Assembly (NCBI GenBank): GCA_009711785.1
Contig: VENA01000016.1
Location: forward strand, 126,476 to 190,475
DNA from: Bacillota bacterium
GTDB taxonomy: Bacteria > Bacillota > Clostridia > Tissierellales > MES13
DNA length: 64,000 nt
Direction: 5' to 3'
Shown: positions 26,453 to 35,079 of the stretch, in pieces
Layout of the letters: each line of letters opens with the position of its first letter
Position numbering within the stretch: the first letter of the stretch is position 1
Translations under genes and position numbers: made by a program
Notes under the pieces: generated by a model
Database searches by the model: none
What the model was told of the DNA's origin: nothing
The model's input: the letters and a program-made list of their open reading frames with translations, nothing else

Positions 26453-28180
26453 TTAATTCTCACCTTCTTTATTACTACACTTTGTTTCTTCGACTAAAAT
26501 AAAAGATGATTTTCCCTTTTTAGTTATATTTGTCATATGTGTTTTATTTTCTTCTTTTATAATCTTTGTAATTAAAGGCATACAAAAGCCGCCCTGACAT
26601 CGTCCCATCCCTGCTCTAGTTCGTCTTTTTATTGCATCTATTGAGCTTGCTGGTATTTTAGAATTTAATGCATCTATTATTTCTCCTTTGCTTATTTCTT
26701 CACATCTGCATATTATATCCCCATATTCAGATCTTTCCTTTACTAATTTATTTCTTTCTTCTAAGGTTAATGAATTTAGTTTAGGTGCTTTTTTTCTCTT
26801 TGGATTCCAATCTATTTTCATTTTTAAATTCATTTGTTTTTTTAAAATATCTATAGAGATTTTTTCTATTTCCTTTGCTATAGCAGGAGCAGAGGCTAAT
26901 CCTGGAGATTGTATCCCTGCAGCATAAACTAAATTTTTTACATATTCTGACCTTTCAACTATAAAATCCTCTTCATATGTAGCTGCCCTAGTTCCTGCAA
27001 AATAAGTTATTACATCGGATTTTGAAAGCTTTGGAATAATCGATAAATGACTATTTAACATTTTATCTACGCTTTCCTTATTAGTTATATAATCCTCTTT
27101 AAAGGGTTGTTCATAGGCATTTGGACCAACTAAAATATTTCCCTCAATAGTTTTTACTAATCCTCCTCCCTTTGTTTTACTATTTTTTATACTTAGATCT
27201 AGATTTGCTAAGACACTTTCTATAAAAGCTCCTCTTTTTTTATCAAGTAATACAATTTCTCCCTTTCTAGGATGTATTGTAAAAAATTTATCCTTAGCCA
27301 TTTCTGCTATATAATCTGCATAAACCCCCGCTGCATTTATTACTAATTTGGGATATACTTTACCTCTATTAGTCTTTACTGAAACTATTTTGTCTTTTAT
27401 CTTATCAATTGATTTAACTATGGTATTTAATGAAATTTTTACACCATTATCTACAGCATTTTCACCATATGCTAATGTCATCTCATATGGTGATAAAACT
27501 CCAGTACTTGGTATATAAATAGCCCCTACTACCCCTTTTGAAATGTTTGGTTCTTTTCTAATAAGTTCTTTTTTAGGTAATAGTTTTACTCCCTTAACTT
27601 TATTTAATTTTGCCCTTCTTTTAATAAGTGGCCACGTTACTTTTAAATAGTTTTTATCTAATAATATTAATGAGCCTATCCTTTTAAAGGATATATCTAA
27701 TTCCTTTGTTACCTTAGAATATAATTTATTTCCCTTAACATTAAAATATGCTTTTTTAGTACCTGGCTTAGGAACTAACCCTGGATGTATCATACCATCG
27801 TTTCTAGATGAGGTATGCATAGCTAAATCTTCTTCCTTTTCAACTAATAAAACTGAACAGTCCCACTTTGAAAGTTCCCTAGCTATAGAACAACCTATAA
27901 CTCCACCACCAATGATTAATATATCTACAAATCTATTTTCTAAACTATTATCCTTAACTAAGGGTCTTTTAATTTTGGGTATATTTAAACCCTTCACTTT
28001 AATTTTATTAACTACTCCTTTATAGCCTTTATTTGCTGCTAATCTTCCTGCAAGTATTACATCCTCCCATTTATCTACCTCTCCTTCTAAAACAACCGAT
28101 GAATGCCACTTAAAACACTCAATATCTTCAGTAATGTTCTTTTTTATATTTTTTTTAATCTTAGTTAGGGTTTTACTCAT
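26453..28180 (-). CDS. BON domain fused to GlpA-like glycerol-3-phosphate dehydrogenase
   Basis: Flavoprotein of 575 residues with three parts. Residues 14-64 (HSSVVLEGEVDKWEDVILAG, then GVVNKIKVKG) resemble a BON domain. Residues 84-460 are a DAO/GlpA oxidoreductase with FAD loop IIGGGVIGCSIAREL at 90-104 and PRKGEIVLLD. The end carries CRCEEISKGEI and RCQGGFC, the BFD-like [2Fe-2S] motif of GlpA. It likely oxidises glycerol 3-phosphate or a similar polyol phosphate. The N-terminal BON piece is unusual. It is first in the operon, after a G-rich ribosome binding site and a candidate operator. Confidence 0.86.
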   Translation of the reverse strand: MSKTLTKIKKNIKKNITEDIECFKWHSSVVLEGEVDKWEDVILAGRLAANKGYKGVVNKIKVKGLNIPKIKRPLVKDNSLENRFVDILIIGGGVIGCSIARELSKWDCSVLLVEKEEDLAMHTSSRNDGMIHPGLVPKPGTKKAYFNVKGNKLYSKVTKELDISFKRIGSLILLDKNYLKVTWPLIKRRAKLNKVKGVKLLPKKELIRKEPNISKGVVGAIYIPSTGVLSPYEMTLAYGENAVDNGVKISLNTIVKSIDKIKDKIVSVKTNRGKVYPKLVINAAGVYADYIAEMAKDKFFTIHPRKGEIVLLDKKRGAFIESVLANLDLSIKNSKTKGGGLVKTIEGNILVGPNAYEQPFKEDYITNKESVDKMLNSHLSIIPKLSKSDVITYFAGTRAATYEEDFIVERSEYVKNLVYAAGIQSPGLASAPAIAKEIEKISIDILKKQMNLKMKIDWNPKRKKAPKLNSLTLEERNKLVKERSEYGDIICRCEEISKGEIIDALNSKIPASSIDAIKRRTRAGMGRCQGGFCMPLITKIIKEENKTHMTNITKKGKSSFILVEETKCSNKEGEN

Positions 28181-28199
28181 AATTATCCCCCCTTATTAG

Positions 28200-28213
28200 G
28201 ATGTTCGGACATC
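28200..28213. promoter_or_regulatory. Candidate operator upstream of the GlpA-like operon
   Basis: Inverted repeat GATGT-TCGG-ACATC, 20 bases before the start codon of the first gene and between it and the divergent-free gntR terminator. A GntR/HutC repressor gene lies immediately upstream, so this is a plausible binding site; the assignment is inference. Confidence 0.45.
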
Positions 28214-28260
28214 TTCTTTATATATGTATATGCTTTTAAAGCAAAAAATGACCTAAAAAA

Positions 28261-28282
28261 ACGACCAATAGAAATTGGTCGT
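28261..28282 (-). terminator. Terminator of the gntR gene
   Basis: Minus-strand hairpin ACGACCAAT, TTCT, ATTGGTCGT followed by T residues. It separates gntR from the operon it precedes, so the two are transcribed separately. Confidence 0.85.
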
Positions 28283-28305
28283 TAGTTAAATTCACTTAAC
28301 TTTTT

Positions 28306-29019
28306 TTAATATGGGTAAGGATATAAACTTCCTGGTATTATAAATTTTAGATAATAAAAAGGATTCTCTTCTCCTTTTATATATATCCATCTTTCTAAAT
28401 CAAATATTAAAGTATCTTTATTAATATTTAATTCCTTTATCTCATTAGCCTTTGGTTTTCTTGCAATAGTAACTTGTTCTACTTTAGTTATACTAACTTT
28501 TAAATCTTTAAGTATTATTTTAGCTAAAGAACTAGTTAAATCTAGTTTATCTATTTCTGAAATAGCCTCTTTAGAAAAATATGAATGCTCTATAGCAAGT
28601 GGCTGATTTTCTATAAATCTTAATCTTTTTAAATAATATATTTCTTTATATTTATTCCACTTTAATTTTTTTAATAAATCCTTAGTAGGTGTAATAATTC
28701 TTTTATCTTTAATATGATTTTTAGCATCAAGTCCCCTTGCCTTAAGGGGATAAGATAAACTTATTAATGATTCAAAACCAAGGGTGGGATTTTTCCTTGC
28801 TACAAATGTACCTATTCCTCTTTTTTTATATAAGTAACCTTCATTAACTAATAAAGATAAAGCCTGTCTTACTGTTGCTCTTCCAACATCAAATTCATCC
28901 ATCAACTCTTTTTCTGTAGATATCTTTGTCCCTACATTCCAAAATTCTTTCCTAATCCTATTTAATATTTCATCCTTAAGTTGAATATATAAGGGAATAT
29001 GATTATATCTATCTAACAT
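28306..29019 (-). CDS. GntR-family (HutC type) transcriptional regulator
   Basis: Regulator of 237 residues. The winged helix (residues 1-70) reads PLYIQLKDEILNRI, then TEKELMDEFDVGRATVRQALSLLVNEGYLYKKRGIGTFV. The rest is a UTRA ligand-binding domain (YLKRLRFIENQPLAIEHSYFS). Such proteins sense small metabolites, often sugar phosphates. It lies directly upstream of the GlpA-like operon and has its own terminator, so it likely controls that operon through the inverted repeat at 28200. The ATG at 29019 is preceded by AGAGG; an upstream in-frame Met lacks a site. Confidence 0.88.
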   Translation of the reverse strand: MLDRYNHIPLYIQLKDEILNRIRKEFWNVGTKISTEKELMDEFDVGRATVRQALSLLVNEGYLYKKRGIGTFVARKNPTLGFESLISLSYPLKARGLDAKNHIKDKRIITPTKDLLKKLKWNKYKEIYYLKRLRFIENQPLAIEHSYFSKEAISEIDKLDLTSSLAKIILKDLKVSITKVEQVTIARKPKANEIKELNINKDTLIFDLERWIYIKGEENPFYYLKFIIPGSLYPYPY

Positions 29020-29104
29020 ACAAAGACCTCTTTTCCTTTTAAACTTGTCTATATTTAATATTATTGTCAAAGTATATAAGATATTCGATTAAATATTTAC
29101 AAAT

Positions 29105-30007
29105 TTATATATATTTAAGATAAGTCTTTAAAACATCTAAGATAACTTTAATATTACCATTAAATAAAAGGGAAAATTCTACTGCAAATAAATATCCACA
29201 CTCTTCACATAAACCCTCTTCTTCTACACATCTTCCACAAACATACCTTTTATTATCTTCTGAAACAATACATTGATTACAGGGTCTTTTCCAATTATTT
29301 TTCAAATAATTATCCAAAGTGCTATTTAAGTTAAAAACAGGTATATTATCCTTTATCATTTTTTTAATTTTACCTATAACTTCTCTTTTTTCGCTTTTTG
29401 TTAATGCTAAATATTCAGTTCCCTTATAAGGAGTATGAAGGTTAAATGATATAGAATTTATATTAGGATGATTTTTAGATAATTTTCCTACCTTTTCTAT
29501 TTCCTTATAATTTAATTTATTTACTGCTAAATAAACACATATATTACTATTGTTAGCTTCATTTAAATTTTTCATTATAGTATCATATGTGTCTCCTCTA
29601 ATTAAGTTATGTGTATCCTTTAAACCATCTAAACTTAAAAATATTATATCAGCTTCCTTTATATCTAGTGTTATAGTTCCGTTAGTAACCACATTTACTA
29701 TATAAAAACCAATTTCTCTAGCTTTTTTAATTAAATCCTTTATATCTTTTCCATCATCTTCCCAAAGAAGGGTTTCTCCCCCACAAAAGAATAAAATCCT
29801 TATTCCCTCTTTATAAAAACTTTTCATCTCTTTTACAATACTTTCATAGGAGTATATTTCATTATTAATATTATTCACAGCACAATGCTTACAACTTAAA
29901 TTACAATGATCTGTAAGTATTATAGTTCCTAAAATAGGCTTTTTTTGTTTAAATAAAATTGTTTTTATTCCAAACCATGATAAAGAAAAAAAGTGTCCTA
30001 ATTTCAT
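29105..30007 (-). CDS. Radical SAM protein with Cys-rich C-terminus
   Basis: Radical SAM enzyme of 300 residues. TIILTDHCNLSCKHCAVN (near residues 30-47) supplies the cluster cysteines in CxxxCxxC form, and FFCGGETLLW is the GGE motif. Past residue 235 come CNQC, CGRC and CEECGY, eight cysteines or so that may hold an auxiliary cluster or zinc, as in SPASM-like enzymes though shorter. The substrate is unknown; no precursor peptide gene was seen beside it. It is the third gene after an XRE regulator and a HemW-like radical SAM gene, 12 bases after the latter. Confidence 0.82.
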   Translation of the reverse strand: MKLGHFFSLSWFGIKTILFKQKKPILGTIILTDHCNLSCKHCAVNNINNEIYSYESIVKEMKSFYKEGIRILFFCGGETLLWEDDGKDIKDLIKKAREIGFYIVNVVTNGTITLDIKEADIIFLSLDGLKDTHNLIRGDTYDTIMKNLNEANNSNICVYLAVNKLNYKEIEKVGKLSKNHPNINSISFNLHTPYKGTEYLALTKSEKREVIGKIKKMIKDNIPVFNLNSTLDNYLKNNWKRPCNQCIVSEDNKRYVCGRCVEEEGLCEECGYLFAVEFSLLFNGNIKVILDVLKTYLKYI

Positions 30008-30019
30008 AAATATACCCCT

Positions 30020-31294
30020 TTATAATGTTAGTTTATCTATCCAAGGTTCTTTCATTGATCTTTCCCATACCTTATTTAAATAATGTATTGAGTATTGCTT
30101 TTCAATATAGTGATATATATATCTACCCCAGTCTGTTAATACCACTTTAGAATCCTTCCACTTAGCTATTTTAAATAACTTCATTGTTAAAAATAATAAT
30201 TTAAATTCCTTTTCCATATCTTTATTAAAAAGTTTTCTAAATCTTTCTTTATCTATAACTCCATCATAACATCTCCAAAACAACCAAAAAATCATTTTTT
30301 CTTTTTCTGACATAACATTTACGATATTAATTGGTAACTTATTTTTATTAACTATTTTTATATACTCTTCTAAATTAAAGGTATTAAGATAAAAGAAATT
30401 TCTAAATAAAGAACTAGCACCGGCTCCTATCCCTATAAAGCTCTCCCTAGTTACAGAAGTATACCGAATATCATCATTTTTTCCATAGGTCCAAACAGAA
30501 TTTCTTTTATAACCATATTTATTAGATATTTTATCTATAAGATTAAGTATCTTTTTTTCTTTAAGCTCACCAAATCTAGTAAGTTTTTTTTCTTTTATTA
30601 CTCTATCCATATCAGTCATTGGAAAAACTATTAAAGGATAAATAGAAATTTGGTCTATATCATAAGAATAAGCTTTTTTTAGATCATATTCTATATCTTT
30701 AATAGCTTGTCCAGGTATGTTAGTCATAATATCCACATCTAAACATTTAAAGTCATATTTTTTTATAAGTTTTATAGACTTTTCAATATCCTTTTTAGTA
30801 TAATCTCTACCTAGAAATCTTAATTTGTCATTATCAAAGGTTTGAACACCTAAACTAATTAATGTTATCCCTATTTCCTTTAATTTTTTAAGTAATTTAT
30901 CATTAACCTCAGTGGGATAAATTTCAATACCAATATCTTTAATAAAATCAAATTTTTCTTTAATATATCCTATTACTTCAGTTAATTCATCTACTAAAAG
31001 TGTAGGAGTACCTCCACCAATATAAATTGAATTTATACTTTTATCAGCTAATTTGTCTTTATAAAGTATTAATTCCTTTAATAAAGCATTTTTATATACT
31101 TTAGCTTTATCCTTTTTATAAACTACTTTATTATATGGACAATATGGACATATAGTTTTACAAAATGGTATATGAATATATATTCCTATATCTTTATCTA
31201 TATTATTAAAATCAATAAGTCCATCATTATATCCTTTAAATATAAACTTCTCCTTTTTTCCTAAAACTAGTCTTCGTAAAATATCTGTAACCAT
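30020..31294 (-). CDS. HemN/HemW-like radical SAM protein
   Basis: Radical SAM protein of 424 residues of the coproporphyrinogen oxidase-like family. The motif YIHIPFCKTICPYCPYNKV places the cluster cysteines near residues 46-53; SIYIGGGTPTLL and ISLGVQTFDNDKLRFLGR are family hallmarks, and a winged C-terminal domain follows. CPYCPY rather than CxYCDF (HemW) or CxFCGC (HemN) sets it apart from true heme enzymes. The ATG at 31294 follows a GGAGG that is embedded in the last codons of the XRE gene, suggesting translational coupling. Confidence 0.83.
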   Translation of the reverse strand: MVTDILRRLVLGKKEKFIFKGYNDGLIDFNNIDKDIGIYIHIPFCKTICPYCPYNKVVYKKDKAKVYKNALLKELILYKDKLADKSINSIYIGGGTPTLLVDELTEVIGYIKEKFDFIKDIGIEIYPTEVNDKLLKKLKEIGITLISLGVQTFDNDKLRFLGRDYTKKDIEKSIKLIKKYDFKCLDVDIMTNIPGQAIKDIEYDLKKAYSYDIDQISIYPLIVFPMTDMDRVIKEKKLTRFGELKEKKILNLIDKISNKYGYKRNSVWTYGKNDDIRYTSVTRESFIGIGAGASSLFRNFFYLNTFNLEEYIKIVNKNKLPINIVNVMSEKEKMIFWLFWRCYDGVIDKERFRKLFNKDMEKEFKLLFLTMKLFKIAKWKDSKVVLTDWGRYIYHYIEKQYSIHYLNKVWERSMKEPWIDKLTL

Positions 31295-31295
31295 A

Positions 31296-31754
31296 TTATC
31301 CTCCATTTTCACATAATTCTTCTAATCTTTTTTTTATATATTGTTCATCAAATGAAAAACATACTCTTCTATCTTTATCATCAAGTATTCTAAAATGCTT
31401 TGAAACTATATTCTGTTGAATCTTAAAGTTATCCCTAATATCTATATCTTTCCACCAAATTTTTCCTCCCATTGTATTTTTATAACTTTCTTCATATTTA
31501 TTAAAGGCAAGGGATAAAATAATATCCTGTGAATCCCCACCAAGGGTCATTTGCAATATTTCACTATCTTTAAAAATTGTACACACTGCCACTGCACCAG
31601 TCCAGCCTATACTTGTTCTTCCCTTTTCTATCTGGACTAAAGTCTTTTTACAAACTCCTATAATTTCAGCCATTTTATCCTGGGTAAAATCATTTTCATT
31701 TCTTATAAGCTTTAATTTAGAATCTATCTTTTTTATAAATTCGCTTCTATCCAA
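31296..31754 (-). CDS. XRE-family transcriptional regulator
   Basis: Regulator of 152 residues. An HTH_XRE domain covers about 6-60 (NDFTQDKMAEIIGVCKKTLVQIEKGRTSIGW). The C-terminal half (MTLGGDSQDIILSLAF, MGGKIWWKDI) is a conserved but unnamed domain. A TTG start at 31754 is chosen because GAGGTG lies six bases before it; the open frame extends 19 codons further into the promoter region. It is first in an operon with two radical SAM genes and probably autoregulates through the inverted repeat at 31784-31799. Confidence 0.8.
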   Translation of the reverse strand: MDRSEFIKKIDSKLKLIRNENDFTQDKMAEIIGVCKKTLVQIEKGRTSIGWTGAVAVCTIFKDSEILQMTLGGDSQDIILSLAFNKYEESYKNTMGGKIWWKDIDIRDNFKIQQNIVSKHFRILDDKDRRVCFSFDEQYIKKRLEELCENGG

Positions 31755-31776
31755 TTTATCACCTCGAAAAAAATTA

Positions 31777-31817
31777 CTATTTAAGTGTAATTTTACACTA
31801 AAAATACTCATTTGTAA
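31777..31817 (-). promoter_or_regulatory. Promoter and operator of the XRE/radical SAM operon
   Basis: On the minus strand TTTACA, a 17-base spacer and TAAAAT make a fair promoter. The repeat AGTGTAA-N2-TTACACT (31784-31799) covers the -10 element, a position that suits repression by the XRE protein encoded next. Confidence 0.6.
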
Positions 31818-31826
31818 ATAAAAAAA

Positions 31827-31859
31827 GTAAGTGCATCTTTTTTTCTAAGATACACTTAC
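31827..31859 (-). terminator. Terminator of the DUF503-nth-FtsA-like operon
   Basis: Minus-strand hairpin with arms GTAAGTGTATCTT and AAGATGCACTTAC (one mismatch) followed by seven T residues, 15 bases after the FtsA-like stop. Confidence 0.85.
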
Positions 31860-31874
31860 CTTTTTTAATATCTA

Positions 31875-33848
31875 TCAATTATTTTTATCCCAATATATTT
31901 CTATTACATCACCATCTTTTAATACCTTATAATAATCTGCTTTCTCACCATTAACCTTTAAAACTAAATACCCCTTTGGTTTAGATAAATCGAAATCTAT
32001 ATGGTTGAAAATATCTATAAACACAAACTCTTCTTTATCATAATTAATAGTCCTAGCTTCACCGTTAACTATTAAATTAATAGCATTAGATTCATCTTCA
32101 TTATTAGTTTTAATAACATCTCCTTTTTTTAAGGTATCATCTATACTACTAATCTTTCCATTTTTATAGATCGTTTGTTGCTTTTTTAAATTGTACTTAT
32201 CTAAAAGTTCGCCTATATTTTTTATTTTTCTTATATATATTTTATCCCCATCATTTAATTTTTTATTTTCTGTAATTTCATCTTCGTTTATATAAACATC
32301 TTTTAAAAGATTTACCCTTTTATCATTTAATAAAACTTTTTCTATATTTAAAACATCATATAAGGAAGGCTCTTTAACTTTTCCCTTCGTAGCTTCTTTT
32401 ATCTTTACTTCATCTCCATTTTTCAATTTACATTCTAAACTTGTCCTTTTATTGTTTACATATATTTCTGCTGGATTTCCGGATTCTCCTCTTATTATCT
32501 TTTTCTCTTTATTTATGTAATATGTAAAGTCTTTCCCTTTTTTAGGAATAAGTTTTCTAGGATTAAACCCTAAAAGTACTAACGCATCAGATACTTTAAT
32601 TTGTTTTGAATTAAATAGTTTTATTTTTTGACCATTAACTTTAACACTTAAAAAATCTTTATATCTATTTTCAATAGCAGTCATAGCTATTCCCATAGGG
32701 GTTATAGCTTGTGGTCCACTTAAAGTGTCTTCTAATCCTTCAATATTTTCTATTATGTTAGTTCCTCTTATTACTACCCTTTCTTCAGGTAATTCTAAAA
32801 AAGAAGCTATGTAGTTAGATAATCTTGGTATTTGACTTCCTCCTCCAATAAGAAAAACTGCACTAGGGGATTTATCATTATACTTAATTATATTTTCAGT
32901 TATTTCCTTTGCTAAATTTTTAATAGAAACTTCTACTCCATCTAAAATTTCTTCTGTACTTAATTTATGATTAATTCCAACAACATCTGTAAACTCATGT
33001 TTATCTCCGTTATTTAATTTAATTTTAAGTTCTTCTGCACTATTATAATCTAGTAAATATTTCTTAGCTATATTTTCTGTTATTTCATCCCCTGCTACTG
33101 ATGCCATTGCATAAGCAACTATTGTACCATCCTTTGTTATGGCTATATCTGAAGTTCCAGCACCAATATCTACTAATGCTAAATTAAGTAATCTTAAATC
33201 TTTTTTTATAGCTACATTGATTGCAGCTATTGGCTCTAAAGTAATATTTACTACTTCTAAATCTACTCTACTCATAACAGTATATAAACTATCTACTACC
33301 ACATGGGGTAAAAATGTAGCTAACACATCTGCTCCTATTTGATTTCCTTTATGTCCTTCTAGGTTTTCTATAAACCTACCATCAAGATAATAATTAACTA
33401 CTGTATAACCTATACAGTAATATTTAGAATCTTTTTTCTCCCTTTCATTATCTAACATTTCTTGAGCCTTTTGTATTGCCTCCATTTCTAAACTTTCTAT
33501 AATTCTTTGGCTTATTTCCATAGATACATCTATATCTCTATCTATTCTAGCTCTATAGGTTTTTAATGCTCTACCTGCAGCTGCAATTGCAACTTTCTTT
33601 AGTTTTATATCTAGTTTTTCTTCTAAAGTTTCTTTCACCTTTTTCACAGCATAGGAAACTCCAGTTATATCATGTATTTGACCATCATACATGGTCCTTT
33701 TTTCATGTTCTACAATTTCACTTGCTAGTATTTTAAATTTATCCTCTTCATATGTACCTACTATGCCTATAACAGTCCTAGTCCCTATATCTAATGAAAA
33801 AATCAACTCATTTTCATCATCAATATTAGCTAGTTGATTATTTTCCAC
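31875..33848 (-). CDS. FtsA-like actin-fold ATPase with C-terminal beta-grasp-like repeats
   Basis: Protein of 657 residues. Residues 10-385 are an FtsA/PilM-type actin fold: FSLDIGTRTVIGIVG (phosphate 1), ALVDIGAGTSDIAI (phosphate 2) and VFLIGGGSQIPRLSNYI (adenosine). True FtsA is about 420 residues and ends in a membrane helix; here residues 395-657 hold several copies of a short pattern, VNGQKIKL...KVSDALVLLGF, ending in NGDEVKI-type turns, like ThiS/ubiquitin-like beta-grasp units. Such long relatives recur in clostridia with no firm role. GTG start after GGGAG. Last gene of an operon with DUF503 and nth. Confidence 0.83.
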   Translation of the reverse strand: MENNQLANIDDENELIFSLDIGTRTVIGIVGTYEEDKFKILASEIVEHEKRTMYDGQIHDITGVSYAVKKVKETLEEKLDIKLKKVAIAAAGRALKTYRARIDRDIDVSMEISQRIIESLEMEAIQKAQEMLDNEREKKDSKYYCIGYTVVNYYLDGRFIENLEGHKGNQIGADVLATFLPHVVVDSLYTVMSRVDLEVVNITLEPIAAINVAIKKDLRLLNLALVDIGAGTSDIAITKDGTIVAYAMASVAGDEITENIAKKYLLDYNSAEELKIKLNNGDKHEFTDVVGINHKLSTEEILDGVEVSIKNLAKEITENIIKYNDKSPSAVFLIGGGSQIPRLSNYIASFLELPEERVVIRGTNIIENIEGLEDTLSGPQAITPMGIAMTAIENRYKDFLSVKVNGQKIKLFNSKQIKVSDALVLLGFNPRKLIPKKGKDFTYYINKEKKIIRGESGNPAEIYVNNKRTSLECKLKNGDEVKIKEATKGKVKEPSLYDVLNIEKVLLNDKRVNLLKDVYINEDEITENKKLNDGDKIYIRKIKNIGELLDKYNLKKQQTIYKNGKISSIDDTLKKGDVIKTNNEDESNAINLIVNGEARTINYDKEEFVFIDIFNHIDFDLSKPKGYLVLKVNGEKADYYKVLKDGDVIEIYWDKNN

Positions 33849-33875
33849 CCTAACACTCCCTTTAACGAATTAAGT

Positions 33876-34406
33876 TTAGTCCCTTTCAATATTCTCTATA
33901 TGTATACATTTTTCCTTCAAATTAGACAAATTTAACTTAAGTTTAACTATTAATAAACTTTTTTCTGTATTAATTTTTCTATGTTTTCTTTTATCTAAAT
34001 TTTTAAAGACTTCCAAAATTTTATCATTTTTATGTTTAACTTTTATTTTAAGTTGAGATTTATCCTTTGAGTATTTTCTAAAACTATAGGATTTAATTTT
34101 TTCATAATCAATATATTTTCCCTTTATAAAAATTTCTTTATCAGTTATTACTAAATCATAAATATAGAACGTATTAACCATAGGGGATAAAGCCATAGCT
34201 AATATAAAGGGGTTTTCTGTCTCTGTGAAAAATACTAAATAAAATGAAACTATTAAAAATATTAAACTAAAATACCTCAAAATCTTAGGTGCTTTTAGAA
34301 AAAATAAAACCTCATCTTCATTAATTACCTTTCTAAATTTAATAACTCTATAAATTATTATACCAATTATAAAAGTATATACTGCTATTGTTAATATCTT
34401 CATCAT
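33876..34406 (-). CDS. Hypothetical membrane protein
   Basis: Protein of 176 residues that I do not recognise. One hydrophobic segment at about 4-21 and two more at about 44-78 (LIFLIVSFYLVFF and FILAMALSPMVNTFYIYDLVI) suggest a membrane anchor. The rest is a Lys-rich soluble region with a bacterial-PH-like beta pattern (ITDKEIFIKGKYIDYEKIKSY). It is encoded between nth and the FtsA-like gene with short gaps and is probably cotranscribed with them. Confidence 0.65.
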   Translation of the reverse strand: MMKILTIAVYTFIIGIIIYRVIKFRKVINEDEVLFFLKAPKILRYFSLIFLIVSFYLVFFTETENPFILAMALSPMVNTFYIYDLVITDKEIFIKGKYIDYEKIKSYSFRKYSKDKSQLKIKVKHKNDKILEVFKNLDKRKHRKINTEKSLLIVKLKLNLSNLKEKCIHIENIERD

Positions 34407-34425
34407 ATGCCTATCCTCCCTTAAT

Positions 34426-35067
34426 TTAAGAATTGTTATTTTTATAAAAAATACAAAGTTCTGTTAAGGGACACTCTTCACATTTTGGTTTTCTAGCTTT
34501 ACAAACTCTTCTTCCATGAAAAATCAGCCAGTGATGGGCATCTGACCAATCAGTTTTAGGTATGTTTTTCATTAAATCCCTTTCTGTATCCTCTACATTT
34601 TTACTATTAGCTAACCCTATTCTATTTGAAACTCTAAAAACATGGGTATCAACAGCTATTGCATCTTTATTAAAGGCATTACTAATGACCACATTAGCAG
34701 TTTTTCTTCCTACACCTGGTAGTTTAATAAGTTCCTTTCTTGTATCAGGCACCTTTGAATCATACTCATTAACTAGTATTTCACAAGTTTTTAATATGTT
34801 TTTACTTTTATTTTTATAAAAACCACAACTTCTAATAATATCTTCTAATTCTTTTCTCTCCATTGATAAAATTTTTTTTGGTTCATTATAGTTTTTAAAA
34901 AGCTCTTTAGTTATTTTATTGACTCTAACATCTGTACATTGAGCTGAAAGAATTGTGGCTATTAAAAGTTCAAAAGGAGTACTAAAGTTAAGTTCTGACT
35001 TAGCTTTTGGATATAGTTTTTTTAATATATTTAAAACCTTTTTCTTTTCTTCATTACTAATTTTCAT
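34426..35067 (-). CDS. nth: Endonuclease III
   Basis: DNA glycosylase/AP lyase of 213 residues that removes oxidised pyrimidines. The helix-hairpin-helix LPGVGRKTANVVISNAF holds catalytic Lys122, and VDTHVFRVSNRIGL holds catalytic Asp140. The C-terminal [4Fe-4S] loop is C-x6-C-x2-C-x5-C (CKARKPKCEECPLTELC). Length is normal. AAGGTGG precedes the ATG. It follows the DUF503 gene by 12 bases. Confidence 0.96.
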   Translation of the reverse strand: MKISNEEKKKVLNILKKLYPKAKSELNFSTPFELLIATILSAQCTDVRVNKITKELFKNYNEPKKILSMERKELEDIIRSCGFYKNKSKNILKTCEILVNEYDSKVPDTRKELIKLPGVGRKTANVVISNAFNKDAIAVDTHVFRVSNRIGLANSKNVEDTERDLMKNIPKTDWSDAHHWLIFHGRRVCKARKPKCEECPLTELCIFYKNNNS

Positions 35068-35079
35068 ATGTTCACCACC

